From Thozetella sp. PMI_491 (taxonomy: Eukaryota > Ascomycota > Sordariomycetes > Chaetosphaeriales > Chaetosphaeriaceae), in NCBI GenBank assembly GCA_021432635.1, contig MU270081.1, positions 78,942-142,941 of the forward strand: a DNA stretch of 64,000 nt. Direction: 5' to 3'. Under the pieces are notes generated by a model, which was not told the DNA's origin, searched no databases, and saw only the letters and a list, made by a program, of their open reading frames with translations. Positions 32,788 through 44,296 of this stretch are shown here, piece after piece (position 1 is the stretch's first letter; the number at the start of each line of letters is the position of its first letter). Position numbers and translations under genes: made by a program.

Positions 32788-33916
32788 ATGGCGATCTCTC
32801 TCCCTGCCGAGATGAAGACCCTCATCTGCGAGGATGTCGGCAAGCCCCTAGAACTCAAGACGGTCAAGAACCTGAGGCTATTCCCGGGAGCTGCACCGTC
32901 AAAGTCATAGCCTCCTCGGCAGACGCAGTTATCCCTGCCATTCTCAGCGGCCACGCCCCTTTAACCTTCCCTAAGGGCTTTTGCCCAGGGGGGCGAACCA
33001 TCGGCCGCGTTGCAGCCACGGGCATTGACACCGCCCGCCGCGAGGTGGGTCAATTCGTTCTGGGCGACCCGTTCGTCCGTGGCCGCGATGACCCAGATGT
33101 CCAGATCCTAAGGGGCTACTACGACGGCCCGAGCCCAGCGAGCAAAAAGTTCATGGCCGACAACTGGGCCATGGCAGGCTCTGCAGACTATATGGTTGTG
33201 CCCTTGGAAAACTGCTACTCTTTGGACGAGAAGGTCCTGTGCGGCAGCCCGAGCGACGGCGGCTTGGGATAAACTCCGCAGGAGCTTCTGCAGCTCGCGG
33301 TCCAGCTCGTCGGAATGGGTGGTCTCCGGACCATTGACGTGAAGGCTGGAGAGCGGGTCATCGTCGCACCTGCTACGGGCGCCTTCAGCGGCGCCGCGGT
33401 GCAGGTAGCCATTGCCCTAGGGGCCAACGTCGATTCCATGGGCCGCAACCTCAAGGTCTTGGAGGACCTCAAGGCACTCTTCTCGCCGGGAGAGTCCAGA
33501 TCGTGCAGAACACGGGCGACGTGGAGAACGACACGGCTGCGTTGAAGCAGTGGGGCCCCATCGACGCCTGCATCGACATATCACCCATCCAGGCCAAGTC
33601 ATCGACCCATGTGCGAGCCTGCTTCTTGGCGTTCCGCCAGAGCGTGCGCGTGGCGTTGCTAGGCACCATCGGGAATGACATCTCAGTGCCGTACGCGCTA
33701 GCGACATGGAATCGCCTAAAAATCAAGGGCTCGTACATGTATGAGAGAGAGGACATCACGCTCTTGATCAAGATGGCCGAGACCGGCGTGCTAAGGCTCG
33801 GCAAGCAGGGTGGGAACGAGGTCGTAGGCGAGTTCAAGCTGCAAGACTTCGAAAAGGCGTTTGACTCGACGAGGAAGAACCCTGAGGTAGGAAAGATGTC
33901 TGTATTTATGCTCTGA
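32788..33916 (+). pseudogene. broken zinc-type alcohol dehydrogenase-like (MDR) gene
   Basis: Reading through three frames recovers a medium-chain dehydrogenase: an N-terminal piece MAISLPAEMKTL, then after a frameshift near 32870-32890 a GroES-like part (PGSCTVKVIAS, FVLGDPFVRGRD), a stop codon TAA at about 33270 where a coding triplet is expected (GGLG-stop-TPQELLQL), a Rossmann region (VIVAPATGAFSGAAVQVAIALGANV), a second frameshift near 33490, then a C-terminal part (VQIVQNTGD...KGSYMYEREDI...GKMSVFML). No splice signals explain the breaks. At least three lesions make a working enzyme unlikely. A functional ancestor would be about 370 aa. It lies between the divergent regulator and the tyrosinase. 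Confidence 0.8.
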
Positions 33917-34640
33917 TGCAAAGCGATTGTAAGCAAATGACTAGAAAATATCTTAGATCTTCCCCTTCGACTTTCTCGCGTGTTTCAACCTCTATCCCAA
34001 TTTCCTCCTAGCCTCTCCCTAGACACCAAAAGGCAAGAATAAAGACTCGAGATTGAAAGTATTGTAGAATCGCAAAAATTTCCCCTCTCCTTGCAGACAC
34101 TAATACCAGACCAACCTTCGTCGACGTGAGTCGCAGGGGTTGATAACACAATACCATAACAAAACGATCGATATTTTTCTAGTCTCTGCCCTGTCACCGC
34201 ATAGAGGCACCTCTAAACCTCCGGATCTCCTTAAAACGCAGAGGTGCGCTAAATTTCATTCATGGCCACGCGACTCCGGGCCGCAACACGGCTAAGTGGC
34301 TTGCAAGGCCCGCCCGAGAGACGCGGCCGATGCCTGGATAAATGGGTGCAGATATTCCCGCTATCTATTCTTCTGGGACTGGTGGAGGCGCAATTTAAAC
34401 GCCGCGTGATCGCGCTTTTGGGACTCGCAGCTGCAATGTGTCTAGACTTCCGTCATGCGCTGCTCTTCTTACGACCTAGCGCCACGGCTGATCGGATTAC
34501 GGATCGGTGCGGACCAGGAACGATTTATTAACTTGGCCGTTTCCTCCGCAGTATTTCCTCAGAGAATGACCTAGGCTACCGAGGCAAGATGTACGACATG
34601 TTTGAATTCCACTTGGCACGGTAAAAACACAGAAGCCGAG
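33917..34640. other. intergenic region upstream of tyrosinase
   Basis: 724 bp with no supported gene; AT-rich on the left. Presumably includes the tyrosinase promoter. Confidence 0.4.
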
Positions 34641-36657
34641 ATGTATTGGTTCGTCCTTGGGGCATTGGCGGTGCCGGGGCTGGCAGCAACGACACGGCAG
34701 GATTCAGGTATCATCCCCGTCGTCGGCATTAAGACTGGCAGCAACGCAGTTACAGGCGAGCCTCCGGCGAGACTTAATATCAACGACCTTCGATCAGGCC
34801 CGGGTTGGTAAGATGAGGTTTACTATCGTGGCATCGAGATTTAACTGCTCACGGATGTTGCTCAGGGACCTTTACATCCAAGCGCTCGCTGCTTTCCAAG
34901 AAGTCCCTGAACTAGATGAGAGATCATATTTTAGAGTGTCAGGTATGTGCATGCTGCTTCGGTTTGGTATCTGGCCACGCCTAACGGACCGTTGAACAGG
35001 CATTCATGGAAGACCATACATCCCGTATAATGGTGCTACAAGACCGGATGACGCCCCGTTGGATATGGGGTACTGCATACACGACGAGATTTTGTTTGCG
35101 ACCTGGCACAGGCCGCACGTACTACTGTTTGAGGTGAGTTGTGTCAAAATGCCTCGCATCGTGTTGATCTAACATTTAGTGGTAAGCAACTCTTGGCTGA
35201 GCATGTACAAGCGATAGCAGCCAAGTATACAGGAAGTGACTCGGGCAAGTATAAAGCCGCGGCGAACGCGTGGCGCCAGCCTTACTGGGACTGGGCGTTC
35301 GACAAGGGCCTCCCGGACGTGCTCATGGCCGACAACCTCACTGTCACAGGGCCTCATGGAAATATTACGTTGCCAAACCCATTGCTGACCTACAAATTCG
35401 CCCAATTCCCTCTAAATGAAACTCTGTTTCCTCCTAATGATGATTTCGAGCTACCGAGGTTCCCGGAAACCGTCCGATGTCCTAATGTGAGTGCTTCTCC
35501 GGGAAGCATCAGCTCAGGCAAGAGACGAGTTTTCATAAGTTAACTCTTGCGTCAAGCCTTGGACAAATCAAAGCAACGAGGGAATGGCAAGTAGCTATGT
35601 TGGGTCGGTCAATCTCGCCGCACAAGTTGTAGGTCATCTTTGAGCTCGTGCATCAATATAGTTGGTAACTCACAGGCACATTGCTCAGTACAATGTGTAC
35701 ACCCGAACCACTGCGTTTGAGGGCATGAGTAGCACAGCCTGGGACAGCACCTCGATAGAGAGCCAGCATAATGAAGTTCACGTCGCCGTGGGAGGCATCC
35801 ATCCAGTGGGCCATTTCGCGAACTTCCCATACTCGGGATTTGACCCGCTCTTCATGCTGCATCACGCAGCCATTGACCGCCACGTCGCGCTCTGGCAGGC
35901 GATCCACTACAATGCCTCCATGTTCAACACAACTTACACCTCCAGGCTCGGCGCGTACGCCACTTCACCCGGCACCAACATATCGGCCGACAGCCCGCTG
36001 AAGCCCTTCTACGCCGACGCCTCGGGGAGGTTTCATACCAGCAACTCGGTCCGCGACGTGCTCGGCCTGGGCTACACGTACCCAGAGCTCCAGGGGCAGA
36101 CGCGCATGACGCGCGATGAGCTGCGCGGGAGGGTCATAAAGGACGTGACCCGGCTGTACGGCCCATCGCCCGAGAAGCAAAAGCGCTCGCTAGGCACATC
36201 AACGAAGCACTACTTCGCCAAGGTAAAGGTCGATAAGGCCGAGGTCGACCTTCCCGCGTTTGTCAACTTTTATATCGGAGCGGACCTCGCGGGGCGCTTC
36301 GTCCTGCCGACGATCCCTGAGCAGGGCGTCGTCCACGACGAGATTGTCCTCGAGGAGTGCCTGTCGAAGGCGAAATTAGAAACACGAGACACCCGGGTCG
36401 TGGTGCCGTTCCTAGAAGAGAACCTTCGCTGGGAAATTAGAAAGGTGAGTGGCAGAGCGATATGTAGCCATGGAAACCCAACGCTAATTCTAGACGCGGT
36501 ACAGTTTAACGGATCTGCGCTGCCCGTTTCGCAGATTCCCAGCCTGAAGGTCACCGTGGTGGATTCAGATGTGACACTCCCTTCCACAGACAGGGAGCTT
36601 CCCAGATATGGAAAGACGACAGAGTGGCCTAGCATCACTGGCGGATTGAATGCATAG
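34641..36657 (+). CDS. secreted tyrosinase (type-3 copper enzyme); one splice junction uncertain
   Basis: Oxidises phenols to quinones with a binuclear copper centre. Exons by eye: 34641-34807, 34866-34942, 35000-35133, 35187-35486, 35557 to about 35628, about 35662-36444, and 36505-36657. The N-terminus looks like a signal peptide ([15 protein letters not shown]). CuA ligands: the IHGRPY histidine, and [15 protein letters not shown], where the Cys-X-His arrangement matches the thioether pair of fungal tyrosinases. CuB ligands: SQHNEVH and [15 protein letters not shown]. The C-terminal domain (FNGSALPV...[10 protein letters not shown]) follows the last intron. The fifth intron would be only 33-36 nt if the frame is kept. 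The more normal 47-nt intron ending in CACAG shifts the frame, so the gene may be damaged or use an unusual splice. Other junctions are consistent. Confidence 0.82.
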
Positions 36658-36846
36658 ATAGAGCTCGGCGAGTATTCTCCATCTACGGTAGGAATAGCGT
36701 AACATTCTCAGCTACTGTAGGATCTGCATAGCCCGATTTTATAACTTTCATTTGGTTTCATCTTCTGCAAACCGCATAAAAATAACCTAGTTGTTGAAGA
36801 AAAGAAATAATCTCTTCGTCTCGAAACCCCCTGGGGGCGGGACATA

Positions 36847-39800
36847 TCAAGATCGATTGCAGGGCCAGGTTGGATAACTTGCGTTAAATCCTTGCTGGTA
36901 ATACAAATTATACCAGTTGGTATATGCCTCCAGGGGACTGCATACGGGAATAAAGATGTAACCTGGTGTGGTGATATCCTGGTTGTAAAGACCATCGATA
37001 AGCGTTGGGTCGGTAGGACGTCCCGGGGCGCCCGTGTTCTTTCCGTTTTGTTGCTTCGTTCGCACCGCACTACGCAGGAAGGTTGTGTCAGTATTATCAA
37101 AGCTCGGTGGAATCTAACTTCCTTACCCTGAGATGATATCCTGCAGAGTAATCCCTCCATACTGGTTGCCTGTTGTTAACTTCTCCACACCGGGCAACTT
37201 CGTGAAGTGAGCGTCGACGCAGACAGGCACACAGCCATCACAGCTTCCTGCCTCACAGTCCTGCTCATTGCCGACTGGAGAGGCGATGAAATACATATTT
37301 CCATTATAACACGCATAGCTGCTAGAAGCGTCGTTACCGGCAAAAAAGCCAAAGTCGTCTGGGTTTGTGCTACTGCATGGAGCGCCTGTGTCGAGGATCA
37401 CGGGCGTCCTACCCGACACTGACCATGCTGTAGGGATGGCGAACGCGAAGAAGGCCTTCATTATGCTGGCTATGATATCTGTATCTGAGATCGTGCCAGG
37501 GGTTTTATTGTTGCCTGAGGAGGCTGTAGGTACGAAGTGGCCGTTTGCTACCATCTTCGACAGCTGTGTAATCGCATCGTCGCTTCCACCAAAAAGCCAC
37601 TGCCCCGCTGCTTCTGTTGAGTTAGCCCATCCCCATATGACTTCTCCGAAGTAAGCAGAGAGTGTGGCCTGCCGAACTGCTGTCCAAGTGTCCCTGCCAA
37701 ACGGTTAAGATTTTATGTCAGCCAAATGTATAAACAAATATCTTGCAAAAGACCTCCAAAAATCGAGTGACGTACACACTATGGTTGTCTCCGGTTAAAT
37801 CTTTCACGACGGAGATGATGGTACTGATACTAGCATACGAAATATCTCGGGGGTTGTCTAGCTTGCCGGCGTTGGCCACAAAATAAGGTAGTCTGGATAA
37901 GACTGCACGGCAGTGTCAGAGAAGGACGGTTGATGCAACCTCAAACCTCAGTCTTCGTCTGGGCTGGAACCGTCGAAGAACTTACAATTATTGAAGACAG
38001 GGGCCGCAATCATGAGGGCGCCGAGCCCGACCAGATCGAGGATGATTTGCAGTGCGACGTTATTGTCAGGCTGAGGTATAGGTGCAAAGTCATTGTTGAA
38101 TGCTTGAAGGCCAGAATCGAGTATGGCCAGCGCCTTGAACAGTCCACCGTAGAAGCTCAAGTACATCTGATGGAAGAGTTAATAAATATAGGTACAGCTT
38201 AGGGATAAATGGGCACGTACACTATTAATATTAATCAGAGAGTTCCAGATGAGCCATGCCGCAGGCCCGGTCTCGCCCGGATCGCCGTGTACGTCTTGAC
38301 ATTGCAAGTATTCGGTGCAGTGATCTGGAGTGGTCATTTTGCCACACTCTGCGCCTTCGACCGTTTTAAACGAGAATTGTAGAGAGTCTAGGAAGTTAAC
38401 GTTTTGCGCTGGTCGATCGACTTTCGTCCAATGGTCCAACGCATTCTGCCAAGCATCGGCGCAATCTAACTCAGCCCAGCGCGCGTCGGCGGTGAAGTAT
38501 ATGTCGTCTTTAGCAGCGGGGTCATCGCAGTTCAACTGAGTCCAGTTTCCCGTCCGCGCTCCTAGCTGAGGATCAATCCCTGAATTGACGGCGCGGATGA
38601 AGTATGGCCAGTCTTCGTCTTTCACTGGCGGATCCAGATTGGTCTCCAGGTCGATCGCCCAGTCCGTGACGCCGCCCATATTCAGTCCTTGGTATAACAC
38701 GCCACGGACAGCCTTCGTAGATGGTGACATCCAGCCAACCCACTGGTTGCTGTCGTATACCATGATATCGGTCTGGCTTATGAGATCGTAATGGTAGGTG
38801 GCGCCGCCGCGGTTCGAGATGTCATTGATCTCGGCATCGGAGATGTAACCCGCCGTCCCTGTGCAGAGCCCCTTTTCTGCTGCAGAATCCGGCCCGAGAT
38901 AGGTGCACGTTTCTGACCAGCAATTTGGGTCTGTCATCCCAAAGGAACGACCATAGCTCGTGACGCCGACAATGACCTTATTTGACGGCACACCGGCTTT
39001 GGTGATCATGACCTGGAGGGAGGGAGTGAAGGCAGAGATTAGTAACGGTGCTGCGTAACTTTAAGAGCTTACGAGAGGAGGATAGGAACTACTCACTAAT
39101 GCACTGATTGTCTCAGTCAGGTTAACATCACTCCGTAAACAGTTTCCGCCTGGGCATCCAGGATCGGACCACTTGTTGTTGTAATCCCACTGTTTTAAAT
39201 GACAGCTTGGTTAGTTGCCAACCACGCATGGGTAAGCCAGGATGATCTAGAGCGAGCACTTTGGCGTACCTGACCGTGCAGATCATACGTCATAAAGATG
39301 ATATAATCCACGACTGCACTCATCGCCTTGATAGGAAACCCTTTCAAGTACCAGTAGGAGGCCGGAGCCGCGATGGAAACGGTCTTGCCAGGCAGTAAGT
39401 TCTTGAGGATGACGAGGAATGCGAGATAATTGACCCCGTCACTTGTGCTAGCAGGTGGGATGTTGGGTATGTCAGGCGCACCGGGGTATTCCCAGTCAAT
39501 ATCCACGCCGTCGAGATTATTAACCTTGATGAAGTTGGCGATATTGGTCGCCATGGTAAGCCGGTTGGCCGGTGTGACCCCATCCCGGAAGATGTAATAG
39601 GTGTTTAGGCCGGTGGAGAAGTCCCATCCACCGAAGGATAAGATCCGTTTCACACCTGTAAGAGCCTTGAAGGCGTTAAACTCGTATGTGGCGGCATTAT
39701 CACCAATGATGACGTCGTAGCTGGGGCTTAGGGTCCCAAATGCGTAGTGAATGTGCGTGTACTTGGATGTGTCTATTTGCGATGCATCCATGTTCACACA

Positions 39801-41405
39801 GGAGCGGCCTAGATTGAAGCCCTCGAAATAGCCGACTTTCTGCCATACAGCCGGAGGCGCACTTCTTACGATGTTAGTGCCGCAATTCGAGATGCACCCG
39901 TTTGTTCCCGGTGCAGCTGTGCCTGGCGCTCCCGTGCTGGTGTTGGTACAGAACTCCTCCGTTGTGCCACACTGGCCCCAAACATCACAGCATGTATTGA
40001 GCAAGCACGGATTTAGCGTGGAGAGGTCAGTGCCCGAGGCCGGCTTAGCTGTCCCCGGTACCTGGGGACCACACACGGCATTGGCTACTGGGGCGGGCAT
40101 GGGAGGTGAGCCAGTGCTGAGACACATGTTGACCCCCACCCAAAGATTGCCACAGCCGCTCCAGCCCCACGTTAGCTTATTGAAGCTTTCCAGGTCGTCC
40201 GGGGTCAAGCTGTGGGATGCTGCGATCGACCAGCAGGAGTCTCCGGCAACTGTGGTATACACAGCACACGAGCCATCAGCGTTGGGCTTAGGCGCGTAGT
40301 TAGGTAGAGTTCCAGATGTACAGCAGACGTACTGGTAGGGTTGTAGAGTGGAGCAAAGATTGGCTTGTGGGTTATAAGACGTGAAGGCAGCCCCGGAGAT
40401 GCCACATTTGGTGGCTAGTGATGCACAGCTGTCGCCAGCGACAACCTGAATGGTAGTGCAGTCGGCGCGACGGCCTAACGATTTTGCTGCGCGGGCATGC
40501 CGCAAGGAGAGGGTGTCTGAGCCATTGCCTCCTGGGTTTAGCCCCGGGCCTCCAGTAATGCTATTGATGTCCGTGTCGTTTGAGATGGGAACAAGGGGAG
40601 GGGCTGTCACATAGACGGGACCGGTGACGTTGAGGGACTCAGAGAAACCATCCAGGCACATGGCGTTCGACCATGCCTGCACTGCGGTCTGGATCGACTC
40701 GAAGGTGCGGTTGACTGCCGCAACCAAGCCGAAGACGTGATCGGCATCACGTCCTCCGCCGCAGAGTTGCACCATGACTCCATCAGCCACGCCCTTTCTA
40801 GATATGGCGCTCGTGACCGTTCTTGAAATAAAATCTCCAGCTCCCTCGTTCTGCAGCGCCGAGCCTAGATAGAGACCAATCGTGGCATCGCCAGACAAGC
40901 CGAACATTACAGCTGAGTTGTTTCTTGGGCCGTAGCCATTGGAAAGATAAAGACCCATCTCCTTCACAAGAGAGTAGGCATCGCCTGCGGTACCGGTGAC
41001 TGATGCTGACGCCGAACTCCACCACCCGAGCTGGTAGGTTACGTTTAAGACGGTGGCAGGGACTGGAGGCTGGGACGGAGGGGCCAAGGTGTTCCAGTCC
41101 GTTCCCCAGACGGTGCAGGCTCGCAGGCGATGTAATGTGTTAGGATCGTCAACAAGATCGTAGAGCGAAAAGTCGAGAAAGAGATTCTGCGTGCATCTCT
41201 GGAATTGCTCCAGATTGTGGTAGACAGACCAGTTGCCGACTGCAGGGCCGGCATCCAGGCAATGCGAGGGGCAAGGATCTTTGCCATTATAACTTGGATT
41301 GCCTAGTTCTGCAGTGGCCTCGTCGGCCAAAGCTAGCTTCGGGAACGACAAACTGATTATGATAACGGCCACCTGGCCAAGACAAGGCTTGAACCCGTGC
41401 CACAT
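36847..41405 (-). CDS. multidomain class V (GH18) chitinase with LysM and hevein domains, killer-toxin-alpha-like
   Basis: Hydrolyses chitin outside the cell. Seven exons on the minus strand, 41405-39270, 39189-39097, 39012-38221, 38166-37986, 37902-37776, 37693-37127 and 37069-36847, all phase-consistent, give 1372 aa. A signal peptide covers about residues 1-27. Two LysM domains lie at about 317-361 and 383-428 (VVAGDSCASLA, TVAGDSCWSIA). A hevein-type chitin-binding domain at about 445-486 has a CCDVWGQCG core. The GH18 catalytic domain starts near 521, with DGVDIDWEYP at 632-641 and proton donor Glu639. A long C-terminal region follows. This is the layout of fungal subgroup C chitinases, named for similarity to a yeast killer-toxin subunit. 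The start is the first ATG; an upstream in-frame TTG was not used. It lies beside a DUF7136 gene and a LysM-hevein gene. Confidence 0.92.
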
Positions 41406-42185
41406 CGTTAAAGTTAGGATGACGAGGTAAGATATGTTTTGGGAATGCAAAGCAAGAATCCAGGCTAAGATTCAGAAAAAAAGGCGTGCGAAGGACTTGA
41501 AGTTACAGGCCATGACTGGATGAACTGCCACGGTTGATCGTGCCTTCACTCCATTATATACTAGGGAAGAACCTGGGTTGTTTGCACCAAGTATGGGCTT
41601 ACAGATACTGTAGACCCATCAAAACTCATTATTCTTCTCTTCCCAACGGTCTTGCTCCTTTCATCATACCGACAGGCTCGCCCCGGTCACGGACGAGTGT
41701 TGGTAGCAAACGACAGGTGATGTACTTCGGGCAGTGCTTCTAGTGACTTCCCGGATCGCGCTATGGACGCATGTGCAGGGTCCTTTTGTGAGATTAGCAC
41801 ACGCCCCGGTGTCCTGGAGAATTGCTAAGTTTTCATGCACGCTCGGCGAACTTGTGCGGCGCTATTTTCTGGTCGGAATCCTGCATTTGGCATCGTGGCC
41901 GGCCAATATCACTCAGAAGCGTGTGGTTAGCCCCCAATCACCTTGAAGCCAAAATTTTGCTGGAATCTCCAGAGCCGACTACTCCAATAGCTCCATGCAA
42001 GACCAGTTCATACCCTTCCGCACCTAGCTCCGTGGGAGAAATTAGGTATTCCGGGAGGGGTCACATCTAACGTGCCAACATGGCACTAAGGGATGGATCA
42101 GACGTAGTTATACCACAACCTACAACATTATATTTTCTATTACATTAACCACCGCATCCACAAGCTGTATCGACTTTGCAGGAAG
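41406..42185. other. intergenic region
   Basis: 780 bp between the chitinase start and the DUF7136 stop, both on the minus strand. No supported gene; presumably the chitinase promoter. Confidence 0.4.
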
Positions 42186-43019
42186 CTAAAACAACGCGTG
42201 GACAAACACTGTAGCAACGCCCCAAACGAGAATTCCTTCATACATCGTCCACCTGTTCAAGGCTTTAGCTGCCACATTCGGGTTGCTCGTGGGCGTGGCT
42301 GGACATCCGCTGGTTATAGCAGGCTGCAGTGCTTGGCATCTCCCGGCTGTGATGGATGCTGCGATGCTTGATGCTATCTCGTCGTTGAACTTGAGGGCGC
42401 ACGGATCTGCTGACGGCCTAGGGTCCGCAATCACGGCGCAGGCGTTGTGGTATGCGTACTCCATAGGGATTTCGACCGGCCGCGTCCCTGTCACGTTGAA
42501 GGCAGCAGCCTGCCAGGTAGCGCAAGAAGAATCTGGCGCCAAGTTCGGCACTGGCGCGCCCTTCTTTATTGCAAACATGGTAGAGTTGTGGAATGTAGTT
42601 AAGCCGATCTCCGTCGGGTCGGTAGGTATGTTTCTGGCAGAGCAATTCCCGCAAGCTACTTCCCAATAAAGAAAGTACTGTCCCTCGGTGGCATTCTTCG
42701 TATTCAGGGTATCGAATACAACAAAATAAGGATCAGAGGATGTGTTCAAGCCTCCTGCCAGATCCTTGGAGCCCCAATCTAGCGGATCCGACAACGAGCC
42801 GAGTTTTTGGATGCGCCATTGGATATTTGGAATGAGCGGGATTGTGGCTAAGGAGTTCTGGAAGGCGAACACGATGGGGAATATGTCCGCGGGCGCATAG
42901 GTCTCATTTCGCGGGAAGACAACATCCAGCTCCACCGTCGTCGGATATGTCTGTGCCACAACAAAGGGACATTTTGTCAAGAATAGAAGCAATAGACTCG
43001 GTGGGAAAATATCTAGCAT
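42186..43019 (-). CDS. secreted DUF7136-type protein, possibly GPI-anchored
   Basis: Intronless 277-aa protein. The N-terminal signal peptide is clear (PPSLLLLFLTKCPFVVAQ). The body resembles the fungal DUF7136 family: TVELDVVFPRNETYAP, a TSSDPYFVVFDT segment, several Asn-X-Ser/Thr sites, and paired cysteines (CGNCSA, SSCATW, HNACAV, DPCA, GRCQ, SGCP). The C-terminus ends in a hydrophobic tail (ILVWGVATVFVHALF) with no charged residues after it, which would suit a GPI-anchor signal. The biochemical function of the family is unknown. It lies between a chitin-degrading enzyme and a chitin-binding protein, so a cell-surface or wall-related role is a fair guess. Confidence 0.8.
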   Translation of the reverse strand: MLDIFPPSLLLLFLTKCPFVVAQTYPTTVELDVVFPRNETYAPADIFPIVFAFQNSLATIPLIPNIQWRIQKLGSLSDPLDWGSKDLAGGLNTSSDPYFVVFDTLNTKNATEGQYFLYWEVACGNCSARNIPTDPTEIGLTTFHNSTMFAIKKGAPVPNLAPDSSCATWQAAAFNVTGTRPVEIPMEYAYHNACAVIADPRPSADPCALKFNDEIASSIAASITAGRCQALQPAITSGCPATPTSNPNVAAKALNRWTMYEGILVWGVATVFVHALF

Positions 43020-44296
43020 CGTGAAGGTAAAGATGAAATCGGAAAAAGGTGCGAGGCCTGATCAGCTCTTTCGGACGCTGGGCGGCGGCGGGACTCTTTT
43101 AAGTATATGGGGTTACATCGAGCTGAGCACATGGCAGGCGAGAGCCGGGGGGGCGGTTGTGGCGTCCTCTCAGGCTTGGCGATTTTACTGTTGGCTATGC
43201 GCAGCTCACTAACAAGCTGATCACATTCATCACTGGGACCTGGAAAGAGCTTAGACCCTTCATAAAACCGACACCAGGGTTGCGCCGCAGTGCCCCGACT
43301 GCTTGGACGCGCAAGGAGGTCCAATGCGAGTGCGTCAATAGATTCCGGGTTAGTTTATTGCTTAATTCAGGCTATCTCGAATAGGCCAGAGGCTTTCTAG
43401 GAGGCTCCCCCTCAAAAAGCCCTTCTTCTAGAGTAGTACCGTTTCCGCAGTTTAATTACTTTGGTATCAACAAATTTACACCCTGCATGCGGCCTTTTTC
43501 GACCGTGCCTCTGTAATAGTCGCAACTCTCGGGGATCCAGGCATACTGTCCGTGAAGTACCTCGAGAGGGTTTATCGCAAAATCCGTGAAAGTCCGTCGA
43601 CTATCCATTCATGGGAATCAACGGAATTATCGAAAGAACCCACCGTTGCATCTAGCCATGAAACACCTATACGTAAACATGTGAAAAGTCCTGGCGTGGA
43701 ACACACCCATACGCGATGATGGCCCAGCTTCCAAGAGGATTACTGGCTCGCTTGTATGTACAATACTTGTTGACACACGAACGCGAGAAGGCTCACGTGG
43801 CTTTGGCATTGCTACCTAGCTCGGCATGTTATTTGGGGGCCGAAATAATAACCCTGGGCTTGATGTGTCCGAGAAAGGTTTACCCCTATGAGCGCCCACA
43901 TCATACCAGAGTAGGCATCGGCCCAGGTCGCGAATTTCTGACCGCCCTGGCATATTTTGTTTGGTTACGAACTACTTCCTACAACCAACAACCAAATTAT
44001 TGGAACTTCTGAATTAATACCGCAAAACCTAGAGTAATTGCGAACAAAGGGAGGGGTCTGTTTAGTAGACATACTGCTGCCGTGCGCAATATTTGGATCA
44101 ACGAAGTCTAGACCGGCGTGCCAGCAAAGGCGGTGAGACGGCGAGATCGTGCGAGCCTTTGGAGATTTAGGTACTTGATGTAAAGCCGATTATCCACTTC
44201 CTTCTGACTTTGGCCGACACTGTTCTCAAGGGAATCTCTTCTTGACCATCGCGAACAATCAAAAGCACAACTTTATTTCCCGAGGCTCTTTTCAAG
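43020..44296. promoter_or_regulatory. divergent intergenic region, DUF7136 and LysM-hevein genes
   Basis: 1277 bp between two divergently transcribed genes. No supported coding frame; an open frame at about 43716-44012 lacks any motif. Probably carries both promoters, and possibly an unrecognised first exon of the LysM-hevein gene. Confidence 0.35.
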
